From Pseudomonadota bacterium (GTDB lineage: Bacteria > Pseudomonadota > Gammaproteobacteria > Steroidobacterales > Steroidobacteraceae), in assembly GCA_021792555.1 (NCBI GenBank), contig JAJYUL010000003.1:1-64000 (forward strand): a stretch of 64,000 nucleotides of DNA. Direction: 5' to 3'. The notes below the pieces were generated by a model. The model saw only the letters and a list, made by a program, of their open reading frames with translations, searched no databases and was not told where the DNA came from. Below are positions 7,955 through 16,995 of the stretch, piece by piece. A program made the translations under genes and the position numbers. The first letter of the stretch is position 1. The number at the start of each line of letters is the position of its first letter.

Positions 7955-8828
7955 GCGCGTCGAACTGCAGGCGCATCGACAGGTCGACCGCCTGCACGTG
8001 CTTGGTCAGTGCGCCGACCGACACGAAGTCGACGCCGGTGGCGGCAATGGCCCGCACCGTCTCGAGGCTCACGCTGCCTGAGGCCTCAAGCAGCACAGGC
8101 CGCCCGCGTGCGCGGTTGCGCGCCACGGCGGCAGCCATGTCCTCGAGCGTGAAGTCATCGAGCATCACGATGTCCGGGCCCGCCGCGAGCGCCTGCTCGA
8201 GCTCCTCGAGCGATTCGACCTCCACCTCGATGCGCACGCCGGCATCGAGCGCCCGGGCCGCGGCGACGGCCCGGGCGATCGAGCCGGCCGCCAGAATATG
8301 GTTCTCCTTGATGAGCACCATGTCGTAGAGCCCCATGCGGTGATTGGCCGCTCCGCCGCAGCGCACCGCGTACTTCTGCGCGCTGCGCAGCCCGGGCAGG
8401 GTCTTGCGGGTATCGAGCACGGTGCAGCCGGTGCCGGCCACGGCCGCGGCGAAACGGTGGGCCGCCGTGGCGGTCCCGGAGAGCAGTTGCAGGAAATTGA
8501 GCGCGGTGCGCTCCCCGCTGAGCACCCCCCGGGCCGGACCCTCGACGGTGCACACCAGGGCGCCGGCCTCGAGCGCCTCGCCGTCGGCCGCATGCCAGGT
8601 GAGGCGGATCTGCCGGTCGAGCTGGGCAAAGCAGGCCTGCGCCCAGGGGCGGCCGCAGAGGATCGCCGCCTCGCGCGAGACGATCCGGCCCCGGACCTGC
8701 TGGGCGGGCGGCACGAGCGAGGCGGTCAGATCGCCGCTGCCGAGATCCTCGCGCAGCGCCGCGGCGACCTGGGCGGTGAGGTCCGGGGGCGGCAGGAGGG
8801 CGGAGGGCGGGGGAGGGGGCTCGTTCAT
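7950..8828 (-). CDS. nadC: Nicotinate-nucleotide diphosphorylase (carboxylating)
   Basis: This 292-residue quinolinate phosphoribosyltransferase converts quinolinate and PRPP to nicotinate mononucleotide in de novo NAD synthesis. Diagnostic blocks are REDLGSGDLT near the N-terminus, GERTALNFLQLLSGTAT, DTRKTLPGLRSAQKYAVRCGG, NHRMGLYDMVLIKENH and the C-terminal SVGALTKHV. I start at the ATG at 8828 (MNEPPPPP), which gives the usual length; the upstream 29 residues in the ORF track look like non-coding extension. A TAGCCT sits seven bases upstream. nadA and nadB are not nearby. Confidence 0.96.
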   Translation of the reverse strand: MNEPPPPPSALLPPPDLTAQVAAALREDLGSGDLTASLVPPAQQVRGRIVSREAAILCGRPWAQACFAQLDRQIRLTWHAADGEALEAGALVCTVEGPARGVLSGERTALNFLQLLSGTATAAHRFAAAVAGTGCTVLDTRKTLPGLRSAQKYAVRCGGAANHRMGLYDMVLIKENHILAAGSIARAVAAARALDAGVRIEVEVESLEELEQALAAGPDIVMLDDFTLEDMAAAVARNRARGRPVLLEASGSVSLETVRAIAATGVDFVSVGALTKHVQAVDLSMRLQFDAR

Positions 8829-8890
8829 GGGCGAGAGGCTACCATGGGTGGGGTTTGAACCTGGGCGGCCCGGCCTCATAATGGTCGTGA

Positions 8891-9088
8891 ATGTCCGAGG
8901 CTCCTGCGCTGGCATCCCGCCGCCCCCCCTCTCCCTGCGTCAAGGTCTGCTCGCTGGATGAGCAGGGGTACTGTGCCGGCTGCCTGCGCACGCTCGAGGA
9001 GATCGCCCGCTGGAGCGCGCTCAGCGCCGCGGAGCAATGGCAAGTGATCGCCGCGATCGAGCGGCGCAAAGTGTTCCTGAAGAGGTGA
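8891..9088 (+). CDS. DUF1289 family small cysteine-motif protein
   Basis: This 65-residue protein carries the DUF1289 pattern: SPCVKVCSLDEQGYCAGC, with four cysteines spaced for a small metal or Fe-S site, then a helix with LEEIARWS and AEQWQVIAAIERR. The biochemical role of the family is not established. It precedes grxD by four bases, so the two are probably cotranscribed; that fits an iron-sulfur or redox context but is only association. A CATAAT lies eight bases before the ATG and no Shine-Dalgarno is visible. Confidence 0.85.
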   Translation: MSEAPALASRRPPSPCVKVCSLDEQGYCAGCLRTLEEIARWSALSAAEQWQVIAAIERRKVFLKR

Positions 9089-9092
9089 AGCG

Positions 9093-9422
9093 ATGGACGT
9101 GGTCGAGAGAATCAAGGCCGAGATCGGCGCGCAGCCGGTGGTGCTGTTCATGAAGGGCACCCCGGACTTTCCGCAGTGCGGTTTTTCGGCGCAGACGGTG
9201 GCGGCCCTGCGGGCGCTCGGGGCGCAGTTCAAGGCGGTCAATATCTTCGAGGACCCGGAACTGCGCGAGGCGCTGAAGCGCTACTCGAACTGGCCGACGT
9301 ACCCGCAGCTCTACGTCAGCGGCGAGCTGCTCGGCGGCTGCGACATCACGCTCGAGATGTACCAGAGCGGGGAGCTGCAGAAGGTGCTCGAGAGCGCCGG
9401 AGCGCTCGGCGCGCACGCCTGA
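9093..9422 (+). CDS. grxD: Monothiol CGFS glutaredoxin (Grx4)
   Basis: This 109-residue monothiol glutaredoxin has the CGFS active site (FPQCGFSAQT, near residue 29), the TP-motif in NWPTYPQLYV, and GGCDI, which binds glutathione. Proteins of this type dimerise around a glutathione-ligated [2Fe-2S] cluster and deliver clusters to other proteins. It follows the DUF1289 gene by four bases with gaggtgaagcg as a plausible ribosome site. It converges on rnt. Confidence 0.97.
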   Translation: MDVVERIKAEIGAQPVVLFMKGTPDFPQCGFSAQTVAALRALGAQFKAVNIFEDPELREALKRYSNWPTYPQLYVSGELLGGCDITLEMYQSGELQKVLESAGALGAHA

Positions 9423-9458
9423 GGCTGCGGACCGGCGGCCGCCGGCGGGCCGCTCAGG
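9418..9458. terminator. Stop-codon hairpin between convergent grxD and rnt
   Basis: CCTGAG (9418-9423) pairs with CTCAGG (9453-9458), and both stop codons are in the stem. The enclosed segment contains a 14-base perfect palindrome (CCGGCGG/CCGCCGG). A two-way terminator is likely but unproven. Confidence 0.4.
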
Positions 9459-10158
9459 GCTCCTCGGCGGCCTCGGGGTCGCTCGGCTGGGTCTGCCAGC
9501 CGAGCGCCAGGGTGCGCGCCTGGGCGTCGAGGAAGCTCTCGCGCAGCCGGTTGCACACCAGGCAGAACAGCTCCGCGGTCCGCTCGGCATCGTAGCTCGC
9601 CGAGTGCGCGCTCGAGGGATCCCACTCGAGCCCCGCCACCATCGCCGCTTTGGCGAGCACCGTCTGGCCGAGCCCTGCGCCGGCGAGCGTCGCGGTGTCG
9701 AAGCACGAGAACGGATGGAAGGGATTGCGCTTGATGTCGGCCCGCTTGACCGTGGCGTTGAGAAAGCCGAGGTCGAACGCGGCGTTGTGGCCGACCAGAA
9801 TGGCGCGCCGGCAGCCGTAGTCGCGCATGGCGTGGCGGATTTCCCGAAAGATCCTCTGCAGCGCGTCGCGCTCAGGCAGCGCCGGGCGCAGCGGATGATA
9901 CGGGTCGATGCCGTTGACCTGCAGCGCCGCCGGCTCGATGCGCGCGCCCTCGAACGGCTTGACGTGATAGCAGTGCGTCACGCCGCGGCGCAGGACGCCA
10001 TCGGCGTCGATGTCGATCATCACTGCGGCGATCTCAAGGAGCGCATCGGTGGCGGCATTGAACCCGCCGGTCTCGACGTCGACCACCACGGGCAAAAATC
10101 CGCGAAAGCGCCCCGCCATCGGCCCGGGGGGCGCCTGTGCCGTGGGAGTCTCGCTCAT
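9454..10158 (-). CDS. rnt: Ribonuclease T
   Basis: This 234-residue DEDDh exonuclease trims tRNA and other stable RNA 3' ends. Exo I is [10 protein letters not shown], Exo II is [11 protein letters not shown] and Exo III is [14 protein letters not shown], so all catalytic acids and the histidine are present. Its ATG overlaps the TGA of pyrC by four bases (ATGA), placing it third in the M17 peptidase-pyrC-rnt operon. Confidence 0.96.
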   Translation of the reverse strand: MSETPTAQAPPGPMAGRFRGFLPVVVDVETGGFNAATDALLEIAAVMIDIDADGVLRRGVTHCYHVKPFEGARIEPAALQVNGIDPYHPLRPALPERDALQRIFREIRHAMRDYGCRRAILVGHNAAFDLGFLNATVKRADIKRNPFHPFSCFDTATLAGAGLGQTVLAKAAMVAGLEWDPSSAHSASYDAERTAELFCLVCNRLRESFLDAQARTLALGWQTQPSDPEAAEEP

Positions 10159-11210
10159 GTCTCCTCCACCGCGGCGATGCGCCAGCCGATGCGCTCGCCG
10201 GCCCGCAGCCCGATGAGCTCGCCGGCGCCGAACGGATACGACGGCGGCACGTCCCAGGCCGTTTTCACCAGGCGCACCCGCCCGCCGTTGCGCGGCAGGC
10301 CGTAGAAATCCGCGCCGTGGTGGGCGGCGAAGGCCTCCAGCCGATCCAGCGCGCCCATGGCCTCGAAGGCCTCCGCGTACAGCTCGAGCGCGGCATGCGC
10401 GGAGAAGATCCCGGCGCAGCCGCAGGCGCTCTCCTTGGCCGAGCGGGCGTGCGGGGCGCTGTCGGTGCCGAGAAACAGCCGTGGACTGCCGCCGCGCACG
10501 GCTGCGCAGAGCGCCTCGCGGTCCGCCTCGGATTTCAGCACCGGCAGGCAGTAGTGGTGCGGACGGATGCCCCCGGCGAACAGCGCATTGCGGTTCATCA
10601 GCAGATGCTGCGGCGTCACCGTCGCGGCGATGCCCTCGCGGGCTCCCAGCACGAACTCGACTGCCGCGCGCGTGGTGATGTGTTCGAACACGATGCGCAG
10701 GCGCGCGAAGCGCTCGGCGAGCGGCGCGAGCACGGTGTCGATGAAACGCGCCTCCCGGTCGAACACATCGACGCGCGGATCGGTGACCTCGCCGTGCACC
10801 TGCAGCGCCAGTCCCGTCTCCTGCAGCCGCTCGAGCAGCCCGTACACCGCGCGGATGTCCGTCACGCCCGCGTCCGAGTGGGTCGTGGCGCCGGCCGGAT
10901 AGAGCTTGAAGCCGAGGATGCAGCCGCTCTCGCGGGCGCGCTCGGCCTCCTCGGCCGGGGTCTGGTCCGTCAGATACAGGCTCATCAACGGCGTGAAGGG
11001 CGCCCCCGCCGGCACGGCGGCCAGGATCCTCTGGCGGTAGGCAAGCGCCTCGGCCGTGGTGCGTACCGGCGGCCGCAGGTTCGGCATGATCAGCGCGCGC
11101 GCGAAGCGCGCCGCGCTGAACGGCACGACGGCCGCGAGCGCCTCGCCGTCGCGCACGTGCAGATGGAAGTCATCCGGGCGGCGCAGCGTGACCGCGCCCG
11201 AGGCGTTCAT
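10155..11210 (-). CDS. pyrC: Dihydroorotase (type II)
   Basis: This 351-residue zinc amidohydrolase interconverts carbamoyl-aspartate and dihydroorotate in pyrimidine synthesis. The metal-binding [10 protein letters not shown] is near residue 13. [11 protein letters not shown] provides the carbamylated lysine, VHGEV and FEHIT provide metal histidines, and FLGTDSAPH holds the catalytic aspartate. The ATG at 11210 overlaps the upstream M17 peptidase stop by four bases, and its own stop overlaps rnt by four, so it sits in a tightly coupled operon. The longer frame to 11594 is non-coding. Confidence 0.97.
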   Translation of the reverse strand: MNASGAVTLRRPDDFHLHVRDGEALAAVVPFSAARFARALIMPNLRPPVRTTAEALAYRQRILAAVPAGAPFTPLMSLYLTDQTPAEEAERARESGCILGFKLYPAGATTHSDAGVTDIRAVYGLLERLQETGLALQVHGEVTDPRVDVFDREARFIDTVLAPLAERFARLRIVFEHITTRAAVEFVLGAREGIAATVTPQHLLMNRNALFAGGIRPHHYCLPVLKSEADREALCAAVRGGSPRLFLGTDSAPHARSAKESACGCAGIFSAHAALELYAEAFEAMGALDRLEAFAAHHGADFYGLPRNGGRVRLVKTAWDVPPSYPFGAGELIGLRAGERIGWRIAAVEET

Positions 11211-12781
11211 GGGTGTTTCTCCAGAGCCTGCAGGATGTTCTGCCGCACGAGCAGCTCGAGCGCGAAGCGCACACCGAAGCCGGTGATGTCGGTGGTGACG
11301 TGCCCGAGGCCGCCGCTGCGTGTCGCCGAGGACAGGTCCACGTGCGCCCAGGGGATCTCGCGCGGCACGAAGCGGCTGAGAAAGCGGGCCGCGAGGATGT
11401 GATCGCCCTTGCCCTCGACGGCGCACTGCAGCACGTCGGCGACCTTGCTGTCGAGGTCGGCGTCGAAATCCGCATCGAAGGGAAAGGGCCAGACGCGCTC
11501 GCCGCTGGCGCGGCCGGCGGCGAGCAGCCGCTCCTCGAGCGCCGGGCGGTTGGTGAACACTCCGCTCATGCGTTCGGTGAGCGCGTAGACGCACGCGCCG
11601 GTCAGAGTGGCGAAGTCGAGCATCAGGCGCGGGCGCGTGCGCGCGGCGAGCGCCAGCGTGTCGGCGAGCGCCATGCGGCCCTCGGCGTCGCTGTGCACGA
11701 CCTGGATGGTCACGCCGTTGGCCGCGCGCACCACCTCCTGCGGGCGGTAGGCGTGCGGGCCGATGTGGTTCTCGCTGATGGCGAGCCAGGCGTCCGCGGC
11801 GATGGGCGCGCGCAGCTCGGCCAGCGCGATGAGCGTGGCGAGCGCCACGGCGCTGCCGCCCATGTCGGTGTGCATCTCGAGCATGCTGCGATGCGGCTTG
11901 AGGTTCACACCGCCGGTGTCGAACACGATGCCCTTGCCGATCAGGGCCAGATCCGGCGCGCCGGCGCGGCGGCGCGCCGGCCGGTACGAGAGCCGCGCGA
12001 TGCCCGCGTCGCGATGGCCGTTACCGGCCGCGACCGCAAGAAACGCATTCGCGCCCGCGCGGCGCAGCGCGGGCTCGCCGAGCCAGCTCATGCCGAGGCC
12101 GTGGCGGCGCGCCAGGCGCGTGAGCACCGAGTGGTAGGCGCGGGAGTCGAGCATGTTGGGCGGCAGGGCGGTCAGCCAGCGCGCCAGGTTGGTTCCATCG
12201 GCGCTGATGGCCGCGTAGCGCGTATCGAGCGGCGGGTCGCTCGGCAGCACGATGCGGCGCAGCCGCGGCGCAGCGCCGGCGGCGCTCTTGAAGCTCGGCA
12301 GCGCGAACTGCCCGGTGAGCGTCGCGGCGAGCAGCGCCTCGAGCGCGGGCTGGGACCTCGCGGGCGTGCCGATGACCGCCAGTCCCACGCGCTCGGGCGC
12401 GCGTGCGGCGGCTGCCTTGAGCATCTGTCCGGCCAGCTGCAGCTGCTCGAAGGCACTCGCCTGCTCGGGCAGGAATCCCAGCACCGCCAGCGTCTGGCGG
12501 CGGTTCGCAAGCGTGGTGCTGCGCACCGTGCCGGCGCGCGGCCGCTCGCGCGCATGCAGCGCCTGCCAGCGCGCGCTCTCGCTCAGGCGGGCGAGGCTCT
12601 CCCTTCCGGCAGACTCGGGCATCACCACAAGTAGGGTGTCGAGTTCTCCATATGTGCGCGAGCGCACGATTTGCGGGCGTATTGCGGCCGGCAGCAGCGC
12701 AACAGCGCCGCGCGCGCGCGCGCGCCGCTGCGGCCCTTGCTTGACCATCGCGGATGAAACCCGGATTATTGCGCGGCTCAT
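11207..12781 (-). CDS. M17 leucyl aminopeptidase family protein (paralogue)
   Basis: This 524-residue protein has the M17 catalytic domain in its C-terminal half: GKGIVFDTGGVNLKP, MHTDMGGSA and VVHSDAEGRMAL. The last replaces the usual NTDAEGRL, but the metal-binding Asp and Glu, both lysines and the bicarbonate-site arginine are kept, so activity is plausible. The N-terminal domain is divergent from PepA; canonical pepA is elsewhere in the window at 51.5-53.0 kb. The start is uncertain. ATG at 12781 is used and ATG at 12748 is possible; neither has a clear Shine-Dalgarno. The first codons include a 17-base alternating CG run. It heads the operon with pyrC and rnt. Confidence 0.88.
   Translation of the reverse strand: MSRAIIRVSSAMVKQGPQRRARARGAVALLPAAIRPQIVRSRTYGELDTLLVVMPESAGRESLARLSESARWQALHARERPRAGTVRSTTLANRRQTLAVLGFLPEQASAFEQLQLAGQMLKAAAARAPERVGLAVIGTPARSQPALEALLAATLTGQFALPSFKSAAGAAPRLRRIVLPSDPPLDTRYAAISADGTNLARWLTALPPNMLDSRAYHSVLTRLARRHGLGMSWLGEPALRRAGANAFLAVAAGNGHRDAGIARLSYRPARRRAGAPDLALIGKGIVFDTGGVNLKPHRSMLEMHTDMGGSAVALATLIALAELRAPIAADAWLAISENHIGPHAYRPQEVVRAANGVTIQVVHSDAEGRMALADTLALAARTRPRLMLDFATLTGACVYALTERMSGVFTNRPALEERLLAAGRASGERVWPFPFDADFDADLDSKVADVLQCAVEGKGDHILAARFLSRFVPREIPWAHVDLSSATRSGGLGHVTTDITGFGVRFALELLVRQNILQALEKHP
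12709..12725. repeat. Alternating (CG)n tract in the 5' end of the M17 gene
   Basis: Seventeen consecutive alternating C/G bases encode a run of Arg-Ala residues near the N-terminus. Such tracts are Z-DNA-prone and can slip by dinucleotides. A two-base change here would shift the frame of the M17 peptidase if translation starts upstream. Confidence 0.6.
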
Positions 12782-12967
12782 TGACAGGCGACTTTCGCTC
12801 GCACGGAATGCTGGCGGCGCATCCTACCCCATTCGGCCGAGGCGTTTCGCATCGGGTGTATGCGTCGTAGGTCCGAGGGTGCGCCACCGGACCGAGCGGC
12901 GGATGTCGAGGAATTCGACCCCTTGGGTCGCGCGCGCCCGGCGTTGCGCGGCCGAGTGTGAGACCGC

Positions 12968-15640
12968 ATGACCGAACCGCCAAAACTCACAGACATCGAT
13001 CCGGTTGAGACCCAGGAATGGCTCGAGTCGATCGACTCGGTGCTGAAGACCCACGGGCCCCTGCGGGCGCATTTCCTGCTCGACCGGCTGATCGACTACT
13101 CGCGCAGAAGCGGCGCGTATCTGCCGTTCAAGGCCAATACCGCCTACGTCAACAGCATCCCCCCGGGGCGCGAACCGGCCTATCCGGGCAACCGCGAGCT
13201 GGAAAAGCGCATCGAGGCGTACATCCGCTGGAACGCCCTCGCGATGGTCGTGGCGGCGAACCGCAAGTCCTCCGAGTACGGCGGACATCTGGCGAGCTAC
13301 GCCTCCTCGGCGACGCTCTACGAGGTCGGCTTCAACCACTTCTGGCGCGCATCGAGCGCGGAGCACCCGGGGGACCTCGTGTTTTTCCAGGGTCACTCCT
13401 CCCCGGGCATCTACGCGCGCGCCTACCTCGAGGGGCGCCTTACCGAGAGTCAGCTGCATCACTTCCGTCAGGAGGCCGGCGGCCCCGGAGTGGGTCTTTC
13501 CTCCTACCCGCATCCCTGGCTGATGCCGGAGTTCTGGCAGTTTCCGACCGTCTCGATGGGCCTCGGGCCGATGCAGGCGATCTTCCAGGCCCGCTTCATC
13601 CGCTACCTCGAGCACCGCGGGCTGCTCGCGCCGTCCGACCGCAAGGTCTGGGCGTTCCTCGGCGATGGCGAGATGGACGAGCCGGAGTCGATGGGCGCGC
13701 TCACCATGCCGGTGCGCGAGGGCCTCGACAACCTGGTGTTTGTCATCAACTGCAACCTGCAGCGTCTCGACGGCCCGGTGCGCGGCAACGGCAAGATCAT
13801 CCAGGAGCTCGAGGCGGCCTTCCTCGGCGCCGGCTGGAACGTGATCAAGGTGCTGTGGGGCTCGCGCTGGGATCCGCTGCTCGCGCGCGACACGCAGGGC
13901 CTGCTGCGCCGGCTGATGGATGAGTGTGTCGACGGGGAATATCAGAACTTCAAGGCCAAGGGCGGCGCCTACACGCGCGAGCACTTCTTCGGCAAGTACC
14001 CCGAGCTGCGCGCCATGGTCGCCAACATGTCCGATGAGGAGATCTGGCGGCTCAATCGCGGCGGCCACGACGCCCGCAAGGTCTATGCCGCCTACGCCGC
14101 GGCCATGGCGCACAAGGGCCAGCCGACGGTGATCCTCGCCAAGACCGTCAAGGGCTTCGGACTCGGCAAGGGCGGCGAGGGCCAGATGGTCGCGCACCAG
14201 CAGAAGAAGCTCTCCGAGGAGGATCTGCGCGCCTTCCGCGACCGCTTCCATATTCCGATCTCCGACGAGGAGATCGCGCGGCTGCCGTTCCGCAAGCCGC
14301 CGGAGGATTCAGAGGAGGCCCGCTACCTGCGCGAGCGCCGCTCGCATCTCGGCGGGTATCTGCCGGCGCGCCGCCGCGAGGCGCCGCCGCTCGCCGTGCC
14401 GCCGCTCGAGGCGTTCGCCCAGGTGCTCGAGGGCACCGGCGAGCGCGAGATCTCCACCACCATGGCGTTCGTGCGCATCCTGACGGCGCTGCTGAAGGAC
14501 AAGGAGATCGGTAAGAACATCGTGCCGATCGTGCCCGATGAGGCGCGCACCTTCGGCATGGAGGGGCTGTTCCGCCAGGTCGGCATCTACTCCTCGGTCG
14601 GGCAGCTCTACACCCCGCAGGACGCCGACACCCTCATGTCCTACCGCGAGGACAAGAAGGGGCAGATTATCGAGGAGGGCATCAACGAGGCGGGCGCGCT
14701 GTGCTCGTGGATCGCCGCCGGCACCGCCTACAGCAATCACGGCGTCAGCATGGTGCCGTTCTACATCTTCTATTCGATGTTCGGCTTCCAGCGCGTCGGG
14801 GACTTCATCTGGGCGGCGGGCGACCAGCAGGTGCGCGGCTTCCTGATCGGTGCGACCGCCGGGCGCACCACGCTCGCCGGCGAGGGGCTGCAGCACCAGG
14901 ACGGGCACAGCCAGCTCGTGGCCACCACCGTGCCGAACTGCATCGCCTACGATCCGGCCTACGGCTACGAGCTCGCCGTGATCATCCAGGACGGGATGCG
15001 CCGGATGTACATCGAGCAGGAGAACGTTTTCTACTACATCACGACGATGAACGAGAACTACCCGCAGCCGACGCTCCCGCAGGGGGCCGAGGCGGGCATT
15101 CTCAAAGGGGCTTACCGCGTGCATGCGCCCGCCAAGGGCGGCAAGCTGCGCGCCACGCTGCTCGGCTCGGGCACGATCCTGCGCGAGTGTCTGGCCGCGG
15201 CCGCCCAGCTCGAGGCCGACTACGGCGTGCGCGCCGAGGTGTTCTCGGTGACCAGCTTCAGCGAACTGCGCCGCGAAGCGCTCGAGTGCGAGCGCTGGAA
15301 CCTGCTGCACCCCGGCAAGCCCGCGCGCACGGCCTACGTGAGCGAGTGCTTCGCGCAGGCCAAGGGTCCGTTCATCGCCGCCACCGATTACGTGCGCGCC
15401 GTGCCCGATCAGATCCGCGAGTGGATGCCGGGCCGGTACGTGAGCCTCGGCACCGACGGGTTCGGGCGTTCGGACGCGCGCGCGGCGCTGCGTCAGCACT
15501 TCGAAGTCGATCGCAACTACATCACGATCGCGGCGCTGAAGGCGCTGGCGGATGAGGGCAAGCTCGACGCCTCGGTGGTGAGCGGCGCGATGGACAAGCT
15601 CGGCATCAGCGCCGAGAAGCCCGTTCCCTGGAAAGTCTGA
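12968..15640 (+). CDS. aceE: Pyruvate dehydrogenase E1 component (homodimeric)
   Basis: This 890-residue enzyme decarboxylates pyruvate with thiamine diphosphate and acetylates the lipoyl groups of E2. The length and single-chain architecture match the gammaproteobacterial homodimeric E1. The ThDP/Mg motif GDGEMDEPESMGAL...NCNLQRLDGPV is near residues 230-265. KTVKGFGLG and the C-terminal transketolase-like region with GEGLQHQDGHS are present. It is first in an aceE-aceF-lpdA operon, 20 bp before aceF, and diverges from the M17 operon across 186 bp that must hold both promoters; I see no strong consensus there. Confidence 0.98.
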   Translation: MTEPPKLTDIDPVETQEWLESIDSVLKTHGPLRAHFLLDRLIDYSRRSGAYLPFKANTAYVNSIPPGREPAYPGNRELEKRIEAYIRWNALAMVVAANRKSSEYGGHLASYASSATLYEVGFNHFWRASSAEHPGDLVFFQGHSSPGIYARAYLEGRLTESQLHHFRQEAGGPGVGLSSYPHPWLMPEFWQFPTVSMGLGPMQAIFQARFIRYLEHRGLLAPSDRKVWAFLGDGEMDEPESMGALTMPVREGLDNLVFVINCNLQRLDGPVRGNGKIIQELEAAFLGAGWNVIKVLWGSRWDPLLARDTQGLLRRLMDECVDGEYQNFKAKGGAYTREHFFGKYPELRAMVANMSDEEIWRLNRGGHDARKVYAAYAAAMAHKGQPTVILAKTVKGFGLGKGGEGQMVAHQQKKLSEEDLRAFRDRFHIPISDEEIARLPFRKPPEDSEEARYLRERRSHLGGYLPARRREAPPLAVPPLEAFAQVLEGTGEREISTTMAFVRILTALLKDKEIGKNIVPIVPDEARTFGMEGLFRQVGIYSSVGQLYTPQDADTLMSYREDKKGQIIEEGINEAGALCSWIAAGTAYSNHGVSMVPFYIFYSMFGFQRVGDFIWAAGDQQVRGFLIGATAGRTTLAGEGLQHQDGHSQLVATTVPNCIAYDPAYGYELAVIIQDGMRRMYIEQENVFYYITTMNENYPQPTLPQGAEAGILKGAYRVHAPAKGGKLRATLLGSGTILRECLAAAAQLEADYGVRAEVFSVTSFSELRREALECERWNLLHPGKPARTAYVSECFAQAKGPFIAATDYVRAVPDQIREWMPGRYVSLGTDGFGRSDARAALRQHFEVDRNYITIAALKALADEGKLDASVVSGAMDKLGISAEKPVPWKV

Positions 15641-15660
15641 AAGCTGAAGGCAATATCGCG

Positions 15661-16995
15661 ATGAGCGCGGCAGAGAGCCTCGTTGAAGTGCGCGTGCCCG
15701 ACATGGGCAATTTCAAAGACGTCGCCGTCATCGACGTGCTGGTCAAGGCCGGCGACACCATCGAGCCGGAGGCGCCGCTGGTCACGCTGGAGACCGAGAA
15801 GGCGACCATGGACGTCCCCTCGACCGTCGGCGGGGTGATCGAGAAGCTGCACATCGAAAAGGGCGGCACCGTCTCGGCGGGCGATCTGGTCGCCACGGTG
15901 CGCACCCAGGGCGCAGCTGCGGCGGCGCCCGCACCGGCGGCGGCTGCCGCGCCTGCTGCGGCTCCTGCTCCTGCTCCGGCGCCCGCCGCCGCGCCGGCTC
16001 CTGCTCCTGCTCCGGCACCCGCGGCGCCTGCTGCCCCTGCGGCGACCGCGCCGGCGGCGCTGCCGCCGATCAACGAGCCCGGCTTCTCGCGCGCATACGC
16101 CGGACCGAGCGTGCGCAAGTTCGCACGCGAGCTCGGAGTGGATCTCACCCGGGTCAAGGGCAGCGGTGTGAAGGGCCGCATCACGCACGATGACGTCAAG
16201 GCATTCGTCAAGAGTGCCATGAGCGGTTCAGGCGGCGGCGGTGGCGGCGGTGCGCTGCCGGCCGTGCCGGCGGTGGATTTCGCCGCGTTCGGTCCGATCG
16301 AGACGCAGCCGCTCTCGCGCATTCAGCGCATCTCCGGGCCGCGTCTGCACGCCAGCTGGGTCAACGTGCCGCACGTGACTCAGTTCGACGAGGCGGACAT
16401 CACCGAACTCGAGGCGCTGCGCGCGAAGCTCAAGGACGCGGCTGGCGAGCGCGGCATCAAGCTCACGCCGCTCGCGTTCATCGTGCGGGCCTGCGTCAAG
16501 GCCCTGCAGGCGTTCCCGACGTTCAACGCCTCGCTCGACGCCTCGGGCACGAATCTGATCCTGAAGAAGTACCTCAACATCGGCTTTGCCGCCGACACGC
16601 CGAACGGCCTGGTGGTGCCGGTGCTGCACGAGGCTGACCGCAAGGACGTCTACGAGGTGGCGCGCCAGCTCGGGGAGCTCTCGGGGGCTGCCCGCGCCGG
16701 CAAGCTCGCCGCGGCGCAGATGCAGGGCGGGTGTTTCACGATCTCGAGCCTGGGCGGCATCGGCGGCACCGCCTTCACGCCCATCATCAACGCGCCCGAG
16801 GTGGCCATCCTCGGCGTGTCCCGATCCGCGCACAAGCCCGTCTATCGCGACGGCGCATTCGTGCCGCGCCTGATGCTGCCGCTGTCGCTCTCCTATGATC
16901 ATCGGGTCATCGACGGCGCGGCGGCCGCGCGCTTCACCACCTTCCTTGCCAACACCCTGGCCGATCCCCAGGCGCTGATCGAGGCGGTGCCGTGA
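15661..16995 (+). CDS. aceF: Dihydrolipoyllysine acetyltransferase (PDH E2)
   Basis: This 444-residue E2 has one N-terminal lipoyl domain (about 5-80; lipoylated lysine in ETEKATMDV). A long Ala/Pro linker (about 83-135) follows, then an E1/E3-binding domain (about 140-175; AGPSVRKFARELGVDL) and the catalytic domain with the C-terminal DHRVIDGAAAARF. Many gammaproteobacterial E2s carry two or three lipoyl domains; this one has one, but E3 supplies another. The linker DNA contains near-perfect direct repeats. GTG of lpdA overlaps its TGA by four bases. Confidence 0.98.
   Translation: MSAAESLVEVRVPDMGNFKDVAVIDVLVKAGDTIEPEAPLVTLETEKATMDVPSTVGGVIEKLHIEKGGTVSAGDLVATVRTQGAAAAAPAPAAAAAPAAAPAPAPAPAAAPAPAPAPAPAAPAAPAATAPAALPPINEPGFSRAYAGPSVRKFARELGVDLTRVKGSGVKGRITHDDVKAFVKSAMSGSGGGGGGGALPAVPAVDFAAFGPIETQPLSRIQRISGPRLHASWVNVPHVTQFDEADITELEALRAKLKDAAGERGIKLTPLAFIVRACVKALQAFPTFNASLDASGTNLILKKYLNIGFAADTPNGLVVPVLHEADRKDVYEVARQLGELSGAARAGKLAAAQMQGGCFTISSLGGIGGTAFTPIINAPEVAILGVSRSAHKPVYRDGAFVPRLMLPLSLSYDHRVIDGAAAARFTTFLANTLADPQALIEAVP
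15959..16016. repeat. In-frame direct repeat in the aceF Ala/Pro linker
   Basis: An identical 22-base unit begins at 15959 and again at 15995. The offset is 36 bases (12 codons), so gain or loss of a unit would change linker length without a frameshift. It encodes alternating Ala and Pro. Confidence 0.75.

Noticed and set aside
12709-12725. (CG)n tract considered as a phase-variation switch
   Set aside because: The tract is short, the true start of the M17 gene is uncertain, and GC-rich genomes make such runs by chance. It is kept only as a repeat.
15901-16075. Ala/Pro-rich DNA considered as a minisatellite or CRISPR-like array
   Set aside because: It is codon-phased linker sequence inside aceF, without spacers or cas genes.
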